Positions 16,348 through 29,332 of a stretch of DNA of 64,000 bases are shown here, piece by piece; within the stretch, counting starts at the first letter, position 1, and the number at the start of each line of letters is the position of its first letter. This stretch comes from Hippopus hippopus (Eukaryota; Mollusca; Bivalvia; Cardiida; Cardiidae). The position numbers and the translations under genes were made by a program. Location: the NCBI GenBank assembly GCA_946811185.2, contig OX328105.1:46748845-46812844 (forward strand). The letters run 5' to 3'. The notes under the pieces are model-generated. The model did no database searches. It saw nothing but the letters and a program-made list of their open reading frames with translations, and was not told the origin of the DNA.

Positions 16348-17831
16348 CATCTACCATTATCTTTAAATACATGCCTTATCCAAGTGATTTTAAGTGCGTT
16401 AATGCAAACTTCAATATTTAACATTTTTAGTCCACCTTCTACATGTATATAGCCTTTTTGATGACTGATTTCTTTGTTTTATGACAACCTTCCCAAATAA
16501 ATGTGTAGAACACCTCGTTTAGTTTTAAGAGCAGTTTTTGAGAAGGGTTGGGTAGAGCAAAAAACAAATGGTTCATTTTGATAATCAGTATACTCTTTAA
16601 TACTGTAATTTTACCCACTGGTGTGAGGACACGACGATTCCATTTTTTACTATGTTTTCTATTTCATTAAGTTTTGCCAAAAATATTAAATCAACCATTC
16701 TATTCAAGTCTACATGAAAAATTATACCTAGTAATTCAAATTTATTCTGGCCCCATATTAGTTTCCACTTTATTTTGATGGTGTCAGGACTGTATTAGAA
16801 TTTCTTTACAATCCAAATAACTTTAGTCTTATCAAAATTAATGTTTGAACCGCATAGTTTCGAAAATCTTGCAGGAACGTTTAATGTTCCGTTTAAGGAT
16901 CTTTCAGATCCGTCAAGAATAATACTTGTATCATGAGCAAATTGTGAAAGTTTAAATACTGTTTGGTTAATTTTTATTCCTTTTATATTTTTGTTATTTC
17001 CGATGTTAATAGATAATATTTCAGCACATAAAATGAAGATATAGCTTGATAAACGGTCTCCTTGACGACATCCTCTTTCGATTTTGAAAAAATTTAGATA
17101 GAAATCCACATTGAGAAACTGTTGATTTTGCATCTTGATAAAAAATACTAAACCATCTTATAATTGATGGTCCAAATCGGAACGTTTCAAGGGTTTTGTT
17201 GATAAAAGACCGAGAAAGGGAGTCAAAGGCTTTTTCAAAGTCAATTAATCGTAAAATTCCAGGAATATCATTTTTTTTCAGTGTAATGTTATAGATCATA
17301 TACCAGTCGTAAATTTTCTTCGATGTATCTGTCTTTTATAAATCCGGAGAGGTCAGTGTGGATAAGTCTAGGAAGGAATGATTTGATTCTGCTTGCAATG
17401 CATCCTGCTCCTGTCTTATAAACTGTATTGAACAAAGTATTTGCCGCCATTTTTTTAAGTATTCTTTTGGTTTATTTCCTTTTGGAATACACGTTATCAA
17501 ACTTTGTGTTTGGGTTTCAAATAATGAGTTTACGGTGCATGCCTCGTTCAGCGCTCTTACAACAAAATCTCCCAGTTTACCCCCAAAAAACTTTGTAAAA
17601 ATCAGTATTAAAACCGGATGTTCCTGGACTTTAATTATAGCTCAAGTAAATTTCAGATCCCCATTCAGAGTACATGTATATGTTTTTGTACATATCAGGA
17701 GTAAAATGAGTATCTTGTATGCAGTAAATGTCATGTTTTAAGTTGTGGAGGTACTGAAACACTGATAGCCTTTTATTCTTGTTATTGAGACCTCTACAGT
17801 TCACTGACAGGATTTTCAAACCATTAGCCAT
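16342..17831 (-). pseudogene. L1-like LINE ORF2 relic, endonuclease start and RT
   Basis: Minus-strand L1-like ORF2. It starts at 17831 with the AP-endonuclease N-terminus (L-K-I-L-S-V-N-C-R-G-L-N and I-Q-D-T-H). Near 17635 it jumps directly to the RT entry region (S-P-G-T-S-G-F), so most of the endonuclease is deleted. RT blocks follow: I-P-K-G-N-K-P-K-E-Y, G-F-I-K-D-R-Y-I, L-I-D-F-E-K-A-F-D-S, R-G-C-R-Q-G-D. The catalytic box is F-A-H-D where F-A-D-D is expected, so the enzyme is dead even apart from its frameshifts. The reading continues at 1238-408 across the Polinton. Confidence 0.85.
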
Positions 17832-18333
17832 ATCGAATGATTCTTACAAACATATTTTTTTGCAACCACAGAAGGAATAAGGAATGTTGAGGAAAGACGC
17901 GGGAAGAATTCGACACGTCAAATGAGAGTAGTTGTCTCTGAAAGAGTAGAAAAATGTTACAAAAAGGCGGGAAAATGCTGGCTTCCAAAATGTGCTCCTT
18001 TTCACCCCCCCCTTTTTTTTTTTTTTTTTTCTTTTTCAGTGAGAAGTCTTTCTTAGGGTGTCAAAACTGTGGATTATTTGATAAAAGGATTAAGACCCTC
18101 GAGCTCCTTGACAGCGATGAGTCATGAAGCCAAATAACTGCAAAAATGTCCCAACAATAAATACATTTTCTGGCACCTGCAGTAAATCCCCGTACAAAGT
18201 ATTTGAAGGAATCAAAATACATTCGATTTTTTTCCCTGGAGAAATAGTTCAAAAGCAGTTCCAACAGAAAGCAAGAGCAATTGCAACTGTCTGTACACTG
18301 TATTTGAAAGATATGGCAGTTTCAGCAATTTTT
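17832..18333. other. LINE 5' flank, no gene seen
   Basis: Sequence upstream of the LINE start with a C8-T19-type homopolymer stretch around 18005-18030. The short open frames show no family resemblance. Nothing else can be supported here. Confidence 0.4.
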
Positions 18334-20805
18334 CAGCTTACCTGAGCACAAAGGGCTTAGTGTGCTTTTCTGATCATGCTGTGTCCATCGTCTTGCGTGG
18401 GTCGTAAACGTGCGTCGTCCATCCTCAACGTTTACCTTGTGTACACTCTAGAGGCTACATTTTCAGCCCTATAGAATGCTGTGTAAACAATATCTCGAAC
18501 GAATTCGACACTGGGTCACTTCAAGTCAAAAATTACGTCACCAGTTAAATCCTAGAAAAAACTTGTGTACACTCTAGAGGCCACATTTTCAGCCTGATCT
18601 TCTTGAAGAATATTCAGAATGTTTGTCTTGATGATATCTCAAACTAGGTTGAAGATGGGTTATTTAGGGTAAAAAAGTAGGTCACCAGGTAAAATCTTTG
18701 AAAAACATTGTGTACATTATAGAAGCCAAATTTTCAATACAATACCCATAAAAGCTCATTAGAATATTTGTCCTGGTAATATCTCGATCCAGTTGAAAAT
18801 GGGTCATGTCAGGTCAAAAATTAAGTCTCCAGGTAAAATCTTTGAAAAACCTTGTGTACACTCTAAAGACAACCCTTTCAGCGCAACTCTTAAAAAAGAT
18901 AGTCAGAATTTGTTTGTCTTGATAATATCTCAAACTAGTTTGACAATAAGTCATGTAGGGTCAAAAGCTGGGTCACGACGTTTTTTTTTTTTTTTTTAAT
19001 CTTGTGCACACTCTAGAGACCAAATTATCAGTCCAATACTCATTAAACTTGGTCAGAATATTTATCCTGATGATATGTCTGAAAAATAAAAAAAGGTCAC
19101 GTAGGGTTAAAAACAGGTCATCAGGTGAAATCTTAGAAAAACCTTGTGTACATTCCAGAGACCACATTTTCAGTGTAATACTTATGAAACTTGGTAAAAA
19201 TATTTATCCTGATGATATGTCACAAGAATTTAAAAAATTTGCTCATGTTGGTTAAAAAAGAAAAAAAAAAGGACATAAGGTAAAATCTTGAGAAACCCGT
19301 CTGCGCACTCTAGAAACCACATTTTCAGTCCCAAAGTTAATCAGAATGTTTGTCTTGATGATATCTCAAACTAGTTTGAAAATTGGTCTTGTCAGGTTAA
19401 AAAGTATGTCACAATGTCAATTCTTAAAGGGGGGGGGACAAAAACCTCAGACGCCCCATTTTCAGTCCAGTACTCACGGAACTTGTATTAATGGTTTTCT
19501 TGAAGGTATATTTGATAAATTTCAGATGGGTAAAGTACAATAAAAAGTAGGTAAAATCTTTGTCAAACCATGTCTACACTCTAGAGGTCGCATTTTAAGT
19601 CTAGTACGTATGAAAGTTGATCAGAATGTTTGTCTTCATGGTAATTTTGACAGTTTGAAAAAAGTTCATTCCGGGTCAAACGCTGGGACTAAATCAAATC
19701 TTTGAAACCTTGAATACACTCCAGAGGCCACATTTTCAGTCCAGTCTTCATGAAAAATATTCAGAACGTTTGTCTTGATGATATATGTATCTCAAACAAG
19801 TTTGAAAGTGGGTCATGTAGGATCAAAAGGTTTGTCAAATCCTTGAAAAACCATGTGTACACTTCAAAGGCCACATTTTCTATCCAAAATCATAAACAAA
19901 TGGTCAAAATGTTTTGTCGTTTTGTCTTAATAATATCTACGACAAATTTAGCACACTCTAAAGGCCACATTTTCTGTCCGATACTCATGAAAGATGATCA
20001 GAAGATTTATCTTGATGATATCTCGGACAAAGTTTAGAAATTAGTCACCTAGAGTGAAAAACTAGGTCACCAGGTCAAATCTTGGAAAAACTTTGAGTTT
20101 CTACTAGAGGCCACATTTTCAGTTCAATACACGTGAAAGTTGGTCAGAATTTTTGTCTTTGTGATATCTCGGACGTGTTTGAAATTTGGTCATGTCAGAT
20201 GAAAAAGGAAGTCACCAAGTCAAATCTTGGACAAATCTTATCTACACTCTTGAAACCGCATTTTCAGTTAAAGAGTTATGAAATTTAGTCAGAATGTTTG
20301 TCTTTAAAATATCATAATAAGATTGGCCTGCAGTATGCGAAAAGGGGCATCCGGACATTTGCGTAAAGTGTCGTCCCGGATCAGCCTGCGCAGACCGCGC
20401 AGGCTAATCCGCGAGATGGCACTTCACGACTATACTAGATTTTGTCCTACAGTATACTCGTACTTGCGTGAAACAGAAAATCACACGCGATCGGAAAGAG
20501 TCGTCTCGGATCACCCTGCGCAGACTGCGCAGGCTGATCCGAGACGACACTTTACGCAAATGTCTGAATGCCCCTTTTCGCGTGTTGCAGGCCAATTATG
20601 TACGAGTTTGAAAGTAGGTCACCGGGACAAATCCTATAAAAAGCTTGTTTGCACTTTAGAGGCAACATTTTCTGTCCAGTACTCATGAAAGTTTGTTTGA
20701 ATGTTTGTCTCGGTATCTCGGAAGGGATTGGAAATTGGTCAAGATAGGTCTTTCGAAAAGGCTTAGGTGAGCGACTCTGGGCCATCATGACCCTCATTTT
20801 TAAAT
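18334..20805 (+). mobile_element. 145-bp-unit repeat element, degenerate copy
   Basis: Begins with AGCTTACCTGAGCACAAAGG and ends near 20760-20805 with GGCTTAGGTGAGCGACT followed by a GGGCCATCATGACCCT half-hairpin. These are the same ends as the better copy at 30177-32115. Between them are degenerate units of about 145 bp with the words CTCTAGAGGCCACATTTTCA, GGTCAGAATGTTTGTCTTGA and GGTCACCAGGTCAAATCTT. A family-A MITE is nested at 20322-20596. The short open frames in the units are by-products of the repeats. Confidence 0.8.
20322..20596. mobile_element. Palindromic MITE, family A
   Basis: Ends ATTGGCCTGCAG... and ...TTGCAGGCCAAT form inverted repeats. Internally it has two GGATCAGCCTGCGCAG palindromes with CACTTTACG arms. 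It is inserted in the 145-bp-unit element. Other copies are at 35301-35566, 53127-53392, 44617-44804 (cut) and 62452-62716. Confidence 0.8.
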
Positions 20806-21081
20806 GAAACCTTAACCACACAATACCGAGAATTAACGATCCTGAGAAAGAGGGCTCTCTTGAAAACATTGTGGAAAAAGGAGAAAATGCTGGTAACTAT
20901 AATTTTCTTCTTTTCCCACAATGTTTTCTTCCCTTTCGAAGGCAATTTTCATCATTGAAGGCATATTCAATTAATTTTGTCGTCTGTAAAACTTTGGATT
21001 TGGACCAGTCTAAAATTTCACCTTCAGTTATAGAGATATACAATTTATACGACTTGCTGCATAATTTTACATGTGCGAAGA

Positions 21082-21295
21082 GTTAACCCCTAGGCTGCTA
21101 AGCGCGACTTACTGACCTTTTGCGGACAGTGTAGATCAAGATCAGACTGCACAGAACGTGCAGTCTGATTTTGGATCTACACTGTCCGATTAGGAGATAC
21201 TATTCCTCAAAACGTAGCTTTGAAATAGCAATATCTGGGTGTTTACTATCGAACTGAAAATTCAGTTTTAGTTTTTTAACAGGATAAGATTTAAC
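21082..21295. mobile_element. Palindromic MITE, family C, before exon 1
   Basis: Starts GTTAACCCCTAGGCTGCTAA and ends AACAGGATAAGATTTAAC, imperfect inverted ends. The core is a long palindrome built on CAGACTGCACAGAACGTGCA. It stops two bases before the first in-frame ATG (21297) of the macro-domain exon. Further copies lie at 29333-29535, 43762-43957, 47160-47362, 61595-61790 and 62780-62992. Confidence 0.75.
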
Positions 21296-21323
21296 AATGT
21301 ATTACACTGTATTACAGATCAAC

Positions 21324-22275
21324 ATGGAGACTCTATGGCAATCCCCGGAAAATTGCAGATTCGACCAAGATATGTACGATTACTTTAAATATTTGTATCG
21401 TACACGCCATGACCAATTTCAGGAGGACTTAAATCAGATACAATTAACTGATTCACGTATACATGTGATTTGTAAAGACAATCTTACTTCAAAGGAAAAG
21501 GCCGCTGAAGTGATAAAGAAATGTGAAGCCATGGTAACTCAGTTCCAAACAGACTTCTGTAAGGATACAGATCTAACTGTAAGTGAGCAGGAACTACCGA
21601 AAGCCCAAGAAGTTATAAAGTCGTTACAGGCCGATACAAAGAATACGGTATTGGTATCAGAGCAGCGCCAAAACGATGTAATTGTTCTTGTAATCATGGC
21701 AATGAGCCACTGTATTGTACAAAGCTGTAAACACAAACTTAAAGTTGGTTTAAATCGAATAACTCTCCCCAGGCCAAGAGCACAACGAACGATAGAAATT
21801 GATGTTTCAAAACAATCAGACGCTTCAGAACAACACTCTGTCGATGGGGAAACTCGGAATGGCGATGAAAAAACTCTGAAGACGTATGAAGGGATGGAAG
21901 TCTGTGTCTGCAAGAAGGACATTGTTGAATGGGATGATCCTATGGCATGTGTAGTCAATCCAATAAATGCTCACTTCAAACCAACCGGGGGTGTATCTAA
22001 AGCTTTAATGAAGAAAGGTGGAGACAGGTTTAAAAAACGAATGGAAAAATTGTCTGAGGGTGAGCCAAGAAAACCAGGTTATTGTATCATGACAAAAGCC
22101 TACAATCTTAAAGTGCCAAAAATGCTAAATGTAGTTTGTCCAAGTAGAAAACTTACTCCAGATGTTCTAAATGGACAGAAATGTAACAGAAATGTTTTTA
22201 ACTGTGTTTACAATTGTATGATGGAAGCCGAGAAGGTTGAAATGAACACCGTTGTAATTCCTTTCTTGTTTACCG
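21324..22275 (+). CDS. Macro-domain protein, exon 1
   Basis: First recognised coding exon of a predicted 874-residue protein. ATG 21324 has a good context (A at -3, G at +4). An in-frame ATG lies 27 bases upstream, and TATTACAG just before 21318 could instead be an acceptor, so an earlier exon is possible. Residues about 1-130 resemble the KH-like repeats of PARP14-type proteins, weakly. Residues 191-317 begin a macro domain: V-V-N-P-I-N-A-H-F, T-G-G-V-S-K-A-L-M-K-K-G-G, I-M-T-K-A-Y. The exon ends at a GTAAGA donor after one base of a codon, matching exon 2's acceptor phase. Macro domains bind or hydrolyse ADP-ribose. Confidence 0.8.
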
Positions 22276-22321
22276 GTAAGATGATTTTTTTTGTAAGTTT
22301 GAGCGGTGCACTAGCTAAAGG

Positions 22322-22560
22322 AGGCTGAATGCATGTCCATGATGCATAATACCAAGCAAGCCATCACATGATTATAGATCTATAAAATCCATTTTGTCTA
22401 TCAACCGACTTGATTATGAGGAAAACTAGTCCTTGGACATGCAGAAAATTGACCAATAGCAAACAGTTTCAGCTCAAGTCAGCCTGTGCAGACTGCGCAG
22501 GCTGACCTGGGTCAATGCTTTGTGCAGATGCATAAAGCCCCCTTTCCACAGAGCATGGCT
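22322..22560. mobile_element. Palindromic MITE, family B
   Basis: Ends in CCACAGAGCATGGCT and has the family core CAGCCTGTGCAGACTGCGCA with GTTTCAGCTCAAGT arms. It begins about 45 bases after the exon 1 donor. Its 5' end is eroded. Confidence 0.7.
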
Positions 22561-22694
22561 CATTTACTTTATACGGAATGTAATACTTAGGATCTGCTGT
22601 TTGTTGCCTTGTCAATAATATGTCAGTCTAAAATGGATACAGTTCGTATATATATACAGGTTTTCTAAATAACTGTCCCTGGTACTTGAACAGC

Positions 22695-22703
22695 TTGGGC
22701 GAC
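22695..22703. repeat. Foldback element target duplication, left
   Basis: TTGGGCGAC, repeated exactly at 29228-29236 on the other side of the foldback element. Confidence 0.88.
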
Positions 22704-25700
22704 AGATAGGTAAAGTTAGCTACTAGTAGCCAGCTACTAGTAGCCAGCTACTTGTTCAGGTAAAGTTAGCTACTAGTAGCCAGCTACTTGTTCAGGTAAA
22801 GTTAGCTACTAGTAGCCAGCTACTAGTAGCCAGCTACTTGTTCAGGTAAAGTTAGCTTCTAGTAGCCAGCTACTAGTAGCCAGCTACTTGAGCTGGTAAA
22901 ATTGGTTATTTGTAGCCAGCTACTGGTAGCCACCTTCTAGTAAGCAGTCACTTATAAAAGGAAAATCTGGCAATTCGTACCCAGCGACCAATGTATAAGT
23001 AATTTAAAGTGAGGTTTTTTAGTAGTTTCCTAAAGGTACAAGTAGCTGACGAACTAATTGTCGACGCCTTAAACGAAATGTTTTTCTTCCATCCAGAATA
23101 CTACATAAATGCATCAGAAAAATCAAAATCAAATAATTTCCTGTATTAAAGGGTCAAGCTACGAGATCCGTCAATAGATTTTCTTTTACATTTGTTTTTA
23201 ATTAGGGATTTAAAATACACAAGTAGTGGACGAGATTAAGACAGACATTTCAAAATATTTCAAAGAATCACATTCACTGTACTACGAAGAAATGGAAAAT
23301 ATCATTTTAAATTCAATTTTAATTAGAAAAGGGGCCAGCTACTCGTCATGAAAATTGGGACATTTTTCAATTTCACTTAGAGAGGAATTCAAAAGTACAA
23401 GTAGCTGGGGAGTCTAAGAGCTATTTTTGTAATTAAGTGCTTGTTTTGAATAAAGTAGACAATAAATGCGTCAGAAAACTCAAAATTGAAGCATTTCCAG
23501 TAATTAAAGGGACCAGCTACTTAATATAAATCGGACAATTTTGCACTTTTGCAGCTCGCTAGATTTAGAGAGATTTTTCAAAATATCTCAACGAATCATA
23601 TTGAGGATATGTAGGGGAAATTAAAGATTTTAAAAATTAGTCCATTCTTATCATTAAAAGGGCCCAGCTACTCGTCATGAAAATGCGGATATTTTTCAAC
23701 TTAGATTAAAATCAAAAGGTACAAGTAGCTGGCGAGCCTAAGAGCGAATTTTGAAATTAAATGCTTGTTTTGAATAACAGATATTATGAATGTATAAGAA
23801 AACTCAAAATTGAATCATTTCCGGTTATTAAAGGGGCCAGCTACTTGACTTGAAAACTGGACGACTTTGTTGTTTTTCGAAGTAATGATTTCAAGTGTAC
23901 AAGTAGCTGGCGAGATTAAAAGAGATTTTTCAAAATATTTCAACAAATCTTTTTGGGGACACTTAGGAGAAATCAAAAATATCAAAATCAATCCATTCTC
24001 ATCCATTTAAGGGGCCAGCTACTCGTCATGAAAATGCGGATATTTTTCAATTTTACTTAGAGTGAAATAAAAAGATACAAGTAGCTGGCGAGCCTAAGAG
24101 CGAATTTTGAAATTAAAAGCTTGTTTTGAATAACAGATACTATGAATGTATAAGAAAACTCAAAATTGAATCATTTCCGGTTATTAAAGGGGCCAGCTAC
24201 TTGATCTAAAAATGGGACAATTTGGCACTTTTGCAAAATCATGATTTCAAATGTACAAATAGCTGGCGAGATTAAAAGAGATTTTTCAAAATATTTCAAC
24301 AAATCATATTCAGGATACCTAGGGAAAATTAAAAATATCTAAATCAATCCATTCTTATCCATTTTAGGGGCCAGCTACTCGCCATGAAAATGCAGATATT
24401 TTTCAATTTTACTTAGAGTGAAATAAAAAGGTACAAGTAGCTGGCGAGCCTAAGAGCGAATTTTGAAATTAAATGCTTGTTTTGAATAACAGATATTATG
24501 AATGTATAAGAAAACTCAAAATTGAATCATTTCCGGTTATTAAAGGGGCCAGCTACTTGACTTGAAAACTGGACGACTTTGTTGTTTTTCGAAGTAATGA
24601 TTTCAAGTGTACAAGTAGCTGGCGAGATTAAAAGAGATTTTTCAAAATATTTCAACAAATCTTTTTGGGGACACTTAGGAGACATTAAAAATATCAAAAT
24701 CAATCCATTCTCATCCATTTAAGGGGCCAACTACTCGTCATGAAAATGTGGATATTTTTCAATTTTACTTAGAGTGAAATTAAAAGGTACAAGTAGCTGG
24801 CGAGCCTAAGAACGAATTTTAAAATTAAATGCTTGTTTTGAATAACAGATACTAGGAATGTATAAGAAAACTCAAAATTGAATCATTTCCGGTTATTAAA
24901 GGGGCCAGCTACTTGATTTGAAAACTGGACGACTTTGCTGTTTTTCGAAGTAATGATTTCAAATGTACAAGTAGCTGGCGAGATTAAAAGAGATTTTTCA
25001 AAATATTTCAACAAATCTTTTTGGGGACACTTAGGAGAAATTAAAAATATCAAAATCAATCCATTCTTATCCATTTTAGGGGCCAGCTACTCGTCATGAA
25101 AATGCAAATATTTTTCAATTTTACTTAGAGTGAAATCAAAAGGTACAAGTAGCTGGCGAGCCTAAGAGCGAATTTTGAAATTAAATGCTTGTTTTGAATA
25201 ACAGATATTATGAATGTATAAGAAAACTCAAAATTGAATGATTTCCGGTTATTAAAGGGGCCAGCTACTTGATCTGAAAATTGGACAATTTGGCACTTTT
25301 GCAAAATCATGATTTAAAATGTACAAGTAGCTGCCGAGATTAAAAGAGATTTTTCAAAATATTTCAACTAATCATATTCAGGATACGTAGGGAAAATTAA
25401 AAATATCAAAATCAATTAATTCTTATCCATTTAAAGGGCCAGCTACTCGTCATGAAAATGCGGATATTTTTCAATTTTACTTAGAGTGAAATCAAAAGGT
25501 ACAAGTAGCTGGCCAGCCTAAGAGCGAATTTTGAAATTAAATGCTTGTTTTGAATAACAGAGACTGTGAATGTATAAGAAACTCAAAATTGAATCATTTC
25601 CAGTTATTAAAGGGGCCAGCTACTTGATCAGAAAATGGGACAATTTCACACGTTTTTCAAGTAATGATTTCAAATGTACAAGTAGCTGGCGAGGTTTAGA

Positions 25701-28700
25701 GAGATTTTTCAAAATATTTCAACAAATCATATTGAGGACACGAAGGAGAAATTAAAAAAATCAAAATCAATCCATTCTCATCCGTCATGAAAATGCGGAT
25801 AGTTTTCAATTTTACTGAGAGTGAAATCAAAAGGTACAAGTAGCTAGCCAGTCTAAGAGCGAATTTTGAAATTAAATGCTTGTTTTGAATAACAGATACT
25901 ATGAATGTATAAGAAAACTCAAAATTGAATCATTTCCGGTTATTAAAGGGGCCAGCTACTTGATTTGAAAACTGGACAACTTTGCTGTTTTTCAAAGTAA
26001 TGATTTAAAATGTACAAGTAGCTGGCGAGATTAAAAGAGATTTTTCAAAATATTTCAACAAATCCTTTTTGGGACACTTAGGAGAAATTAAAAATATCAA
26101 AATCAATCCATTCTCATCCATTTAAAGGGCCAGCTACTCGTCATGAAAATGTGGATATTTTCCAATTTTACTTAGAGTAAAGTCAAAAGGTACAAGTAGC
26201 TGGCGAGCCTAAGAGCGAATTTTGAAATTAAATGCTTGTTTTGAATAAAAGAGAGTATAAATGTGTCAGAAAATTCCAAATTGAAGAGTTTCTGGTTATA
26301 AAAGGGGCCAGCTACTTGATCACAAAATGGGCCAGTTTCGTACTTTTGCGAAATCATGATTTAAAATGTACAAGTAGCTGGCGAGGTTTAGAGAGATTTT
26401 TCAAAATATTTCAACAAATCATATTGAGGACTGGTAGGAGAAATTAAAAATATCAAAATTAATCAATTCTTATTCATTTTAGGAGCCAGCTACTCGTCAT
26501 GAAAATGCAGATAGTTATCAATTTTACCAAGAGTGAAATCAAAAGCTACAAGTAGCTGGCAAGTCTAAGAGCGAATTTTGAAATTAAATACTTGTTTTGA
26601 ATAACAGATATTATGAATGTATAAGAAAACTCAAAATTGAATCATTTCCGGTTATTAAAGGGACCAGCTACTTGATTTGAAAACTGGACAACTTTGCTAT
26701 TTTTCAAAGTAATGATTTCAAATGTACAAGTAGCTGGCGAGATTAAAAGAGATTCAAAACAAGCATTTATTTCAAAATTCGCTCTTAGGCTCGCCAGCTA
26801 CTTGTACCTTTTGATTTCACTCTAAGTAAAATTGAAAAATATCCGCATTTTCATGACGAGTAGCTGGCCCCTTCAACGGATGAGAATGGATTGATTTTGA
26901 TATTTTTAATTTTCCCTACGTATCCTAAATATGATTTGTTGAAATATTTTGAAAAATCTCTTTTAATCTCGCCAGCTACTTGTACATTTGAAATCATTAC
27001 TTCAAAAAAAAGCAAAGTCGTCCAGTTTTCAAGTCACGTAGCTGGCCCCTTTAATAACCGGAAATCATTCAATTTTGAGTTTTCTTGTACATTCATAGTA
27101 TCTGTTATTCAAAACAAGCATTTATTTCAAAATTCGCTCTTAGGCTCGCCAGCTACTTGTACCTTTTGATTTCACTCTAAGTAAAATTGAAAAATATCCG
27201 CATTTTCATGACGAGTAGCTGGTCCCTTAAATGGATGAGAATGGATTGATTTTGATATTTTTAATTTCTCCTAAGTGTCCCCAAAAAGATTTGTTGAAAT
27301 ATTTTGAAAAATCTCTTTTAATCTCGCCAGCTACTTGTACACTTGAAATCATTACTTCGAAAAACAGCAAAGTCGTCCAGTTTTCAAGTCAAGTAGCTGG
27401 CCCCTTTAATAACCGGAAATGATTCAATTTTGAGTTTTCTTATACATTCATAGTATCTGTTATTCAAAACAAGCATTTAATTTCAAAATTCGTTCTTAGG
27501 CTCGCCAGCTACTTGTACCTTTCGATTTCACTCTAAGTAAAATTGAAAAATATCCGCATTTTCATGGCGAGTAGCTGGCCCCTTAAATGGATGAGAATGG
27601 ATTGATTTTGATATTTTTAATTTTCCCTACGTATCCTGAATATGATTTGTTGAAATATTTTGAAAAATCTCTTTTAATCTCGCCAGCTACTTGTACATTT
27701 GAAATCATTACTTCGAAAAACAACAAAGTCGTCCAGTTTTCAAGTGAAGTAGCTGGCCCCTTTAATAACCGGAAATGACTCAGTTTTGAGTTTTCTTATA
27801 TATTCATAGTATCTGTTATTCAAAACAAGCTTTTAATTTCAAAATTCGCTCTTAGGCTCGCCAGCTACTTGTACCTTTTGATTTCACTCTAAGTAAAATT
27901 GAAAAATATCCGCATTTTCATGACGAGTAGCTGGCCCCTTAAACGGATGAGAATGGATTGATTTTGATTTTTCTAATTTCTCCTAAATGTCTCCAAAAAG
28001 ATTTGTTGAAATATTTTGAAAAATCTCTTTTAATCTCGCCAGCTACTTGTACATTTGAAATCATTACTTCGAAAAACAACAAAGTCGTCCAGTTTTCAAG
28101 TCAAGTAGCTGGCCCCTTTAGTAACTGGAAATGACTCAATTTTGAGTTTTCTTATATATTCATAGTATCTGTTATTCAAAACAAGCATTTAATTTCAAAA
28201 TTCGTTCTTAGGCTCGCCAGTTTCTTGTACCTTTTGATTTCACTCTAAGTAAAATTGAAAAATATCCACATTTTCATGACGAGTAGCTGGCCCCTAAAAT
28301 GGATGAGAATGGATTGATTTTGATATTTTTAATTTCTCCTAAGTGTCCCCAAAAAGATTTGTTGAAATATTTTGAAAAATCTCTTTTAATCTCGCCAGCT
28401 ACTTGTACATTTGAAATCATTACTTCGAAAAACAGCAAAGTTGTCTAGTTTTTATATCAAGTAGCTGGCCCCTTTAATAACCGGAAATGCTTCAATTTTG
28501 AGTTTTCTGACGCATTTATAGTCTACTTTATTCAAAACAAGTACTTAATTACAAAAACAGCTCTTAGACTCGCCGGCTACTTGTACCTTTCAATTCCTTT
28601 CTAAGTGAAATTGAAAAATGTCCCAATTTTCATGACGAGTCGCTCGCCCCTTTAATAATTAAAAATGAATTGAAAATGATATTTTCCATTTCTCTGTAGT

Positions 28701-29227
28701 ACAGTGAATGTGATTCTTTGAAATATTTTGAAATGTCTGTCTTAATGTCGTCAGCTACTTGTACATTATGGATCCGTAATTAAAAACAAATGTGAAAAAA
28801 AATTCCTAGTGACAGATCTCGCAGCTTGACCCTTTAATACAGGAAATTATTTGATTTTGATTTTTCTGATGCATTTATATAGTATTCTGGATGGAAGAAA
28901 AACATTTCGTTTAAAGCGATGACATTTGGTTTGTCAGCTACTTGTATCTTTAGGGAAATAATAAAAACCTCCATTTTAATAACCTATATATTGGTCGCTT
29001 GGTACGAATTGCCAGATTTTCCTTTACAAGTGACTGCTTTCTAGAAGGTGGCTACCAGTAGCTGGCTACAAATAACCAATTTTACCAGCTCAAGTAGCTG
29101 GCTACTAGTAGCTGGCTACTAGAAGCTAACTTTACCTGAACAAGTAGCTGGCTACTAGTAGCTAACTTTACCTGAACAAGTAGCTGGCTACTAGTAGCTG
29201 GCTACTAGTAGCTAACTTTACCTATCT
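22704..29227. mobile_element. Foldback element with 356-bp higher-order repeats
   Basis: Two inverted arms, 22704 to about 26754 and about 26755 to 29227, meet with essentially no spacer. The outer ends are minisatellites based on the self-complementary word AGCTACTAGTAGCC (AGATAGGTAAAGTTAGCT at the tip of each arm). Inward, each arm is a tandem array of 356-bp units. Each unit is made of two diverged halves of about 178 bp bearing CCAGCTACTYG and GTACAAGTAGCTGGCGAG. Outer units are more diverged than inner ones. A perfect 9-bp duplication, TTGGGCGAC, flanks it; 9 bp is known for Foldback and Mutator-like elements. No transposase is present. The short repeated open frames (about 63 codons) follow the repeats. 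Confidence 0.9.
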
Positions 29228-29236
29228 TTGGGCGAC
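29228..29236. repeat. Foldback element target duplication, right
   Basis: TTGGGCGAC, identical to 22695-22703. Confidence 0.88.
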
Positions 29237-29332
29237 GGTGTAATATTTTGCAGTTTCTAAAGAAACTTCTTGCATTATGGAGGTAAGCTATCAACGCCAT
29301 GTTTATAGTGTTTTGCCTTACTGGCTCGAGAT

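Noticed and set aside
23815..28500. Repeated 63-codon open frames in the foldback arms
   Set aside because: They recur once per 356-bp unit, have low-complexity composition, and start and stop with the repeat. The inverted arm gives them on the other strand, so they are repeat by-products.
22704..29227. CRISPR-like or satellite array
   Set aside because: The units are long, without unique spacers, and arranged as inverted arms with a target duplication in a eukaryotic intron. A foldback element explains all of it.
29251..29279. Possible 29-base microexon (TATTTTGCAG before, GTAAGC after)
   Set aside because: Its length would break the exon 1 to exon 2 phase, and it lies among repeats with no other support.
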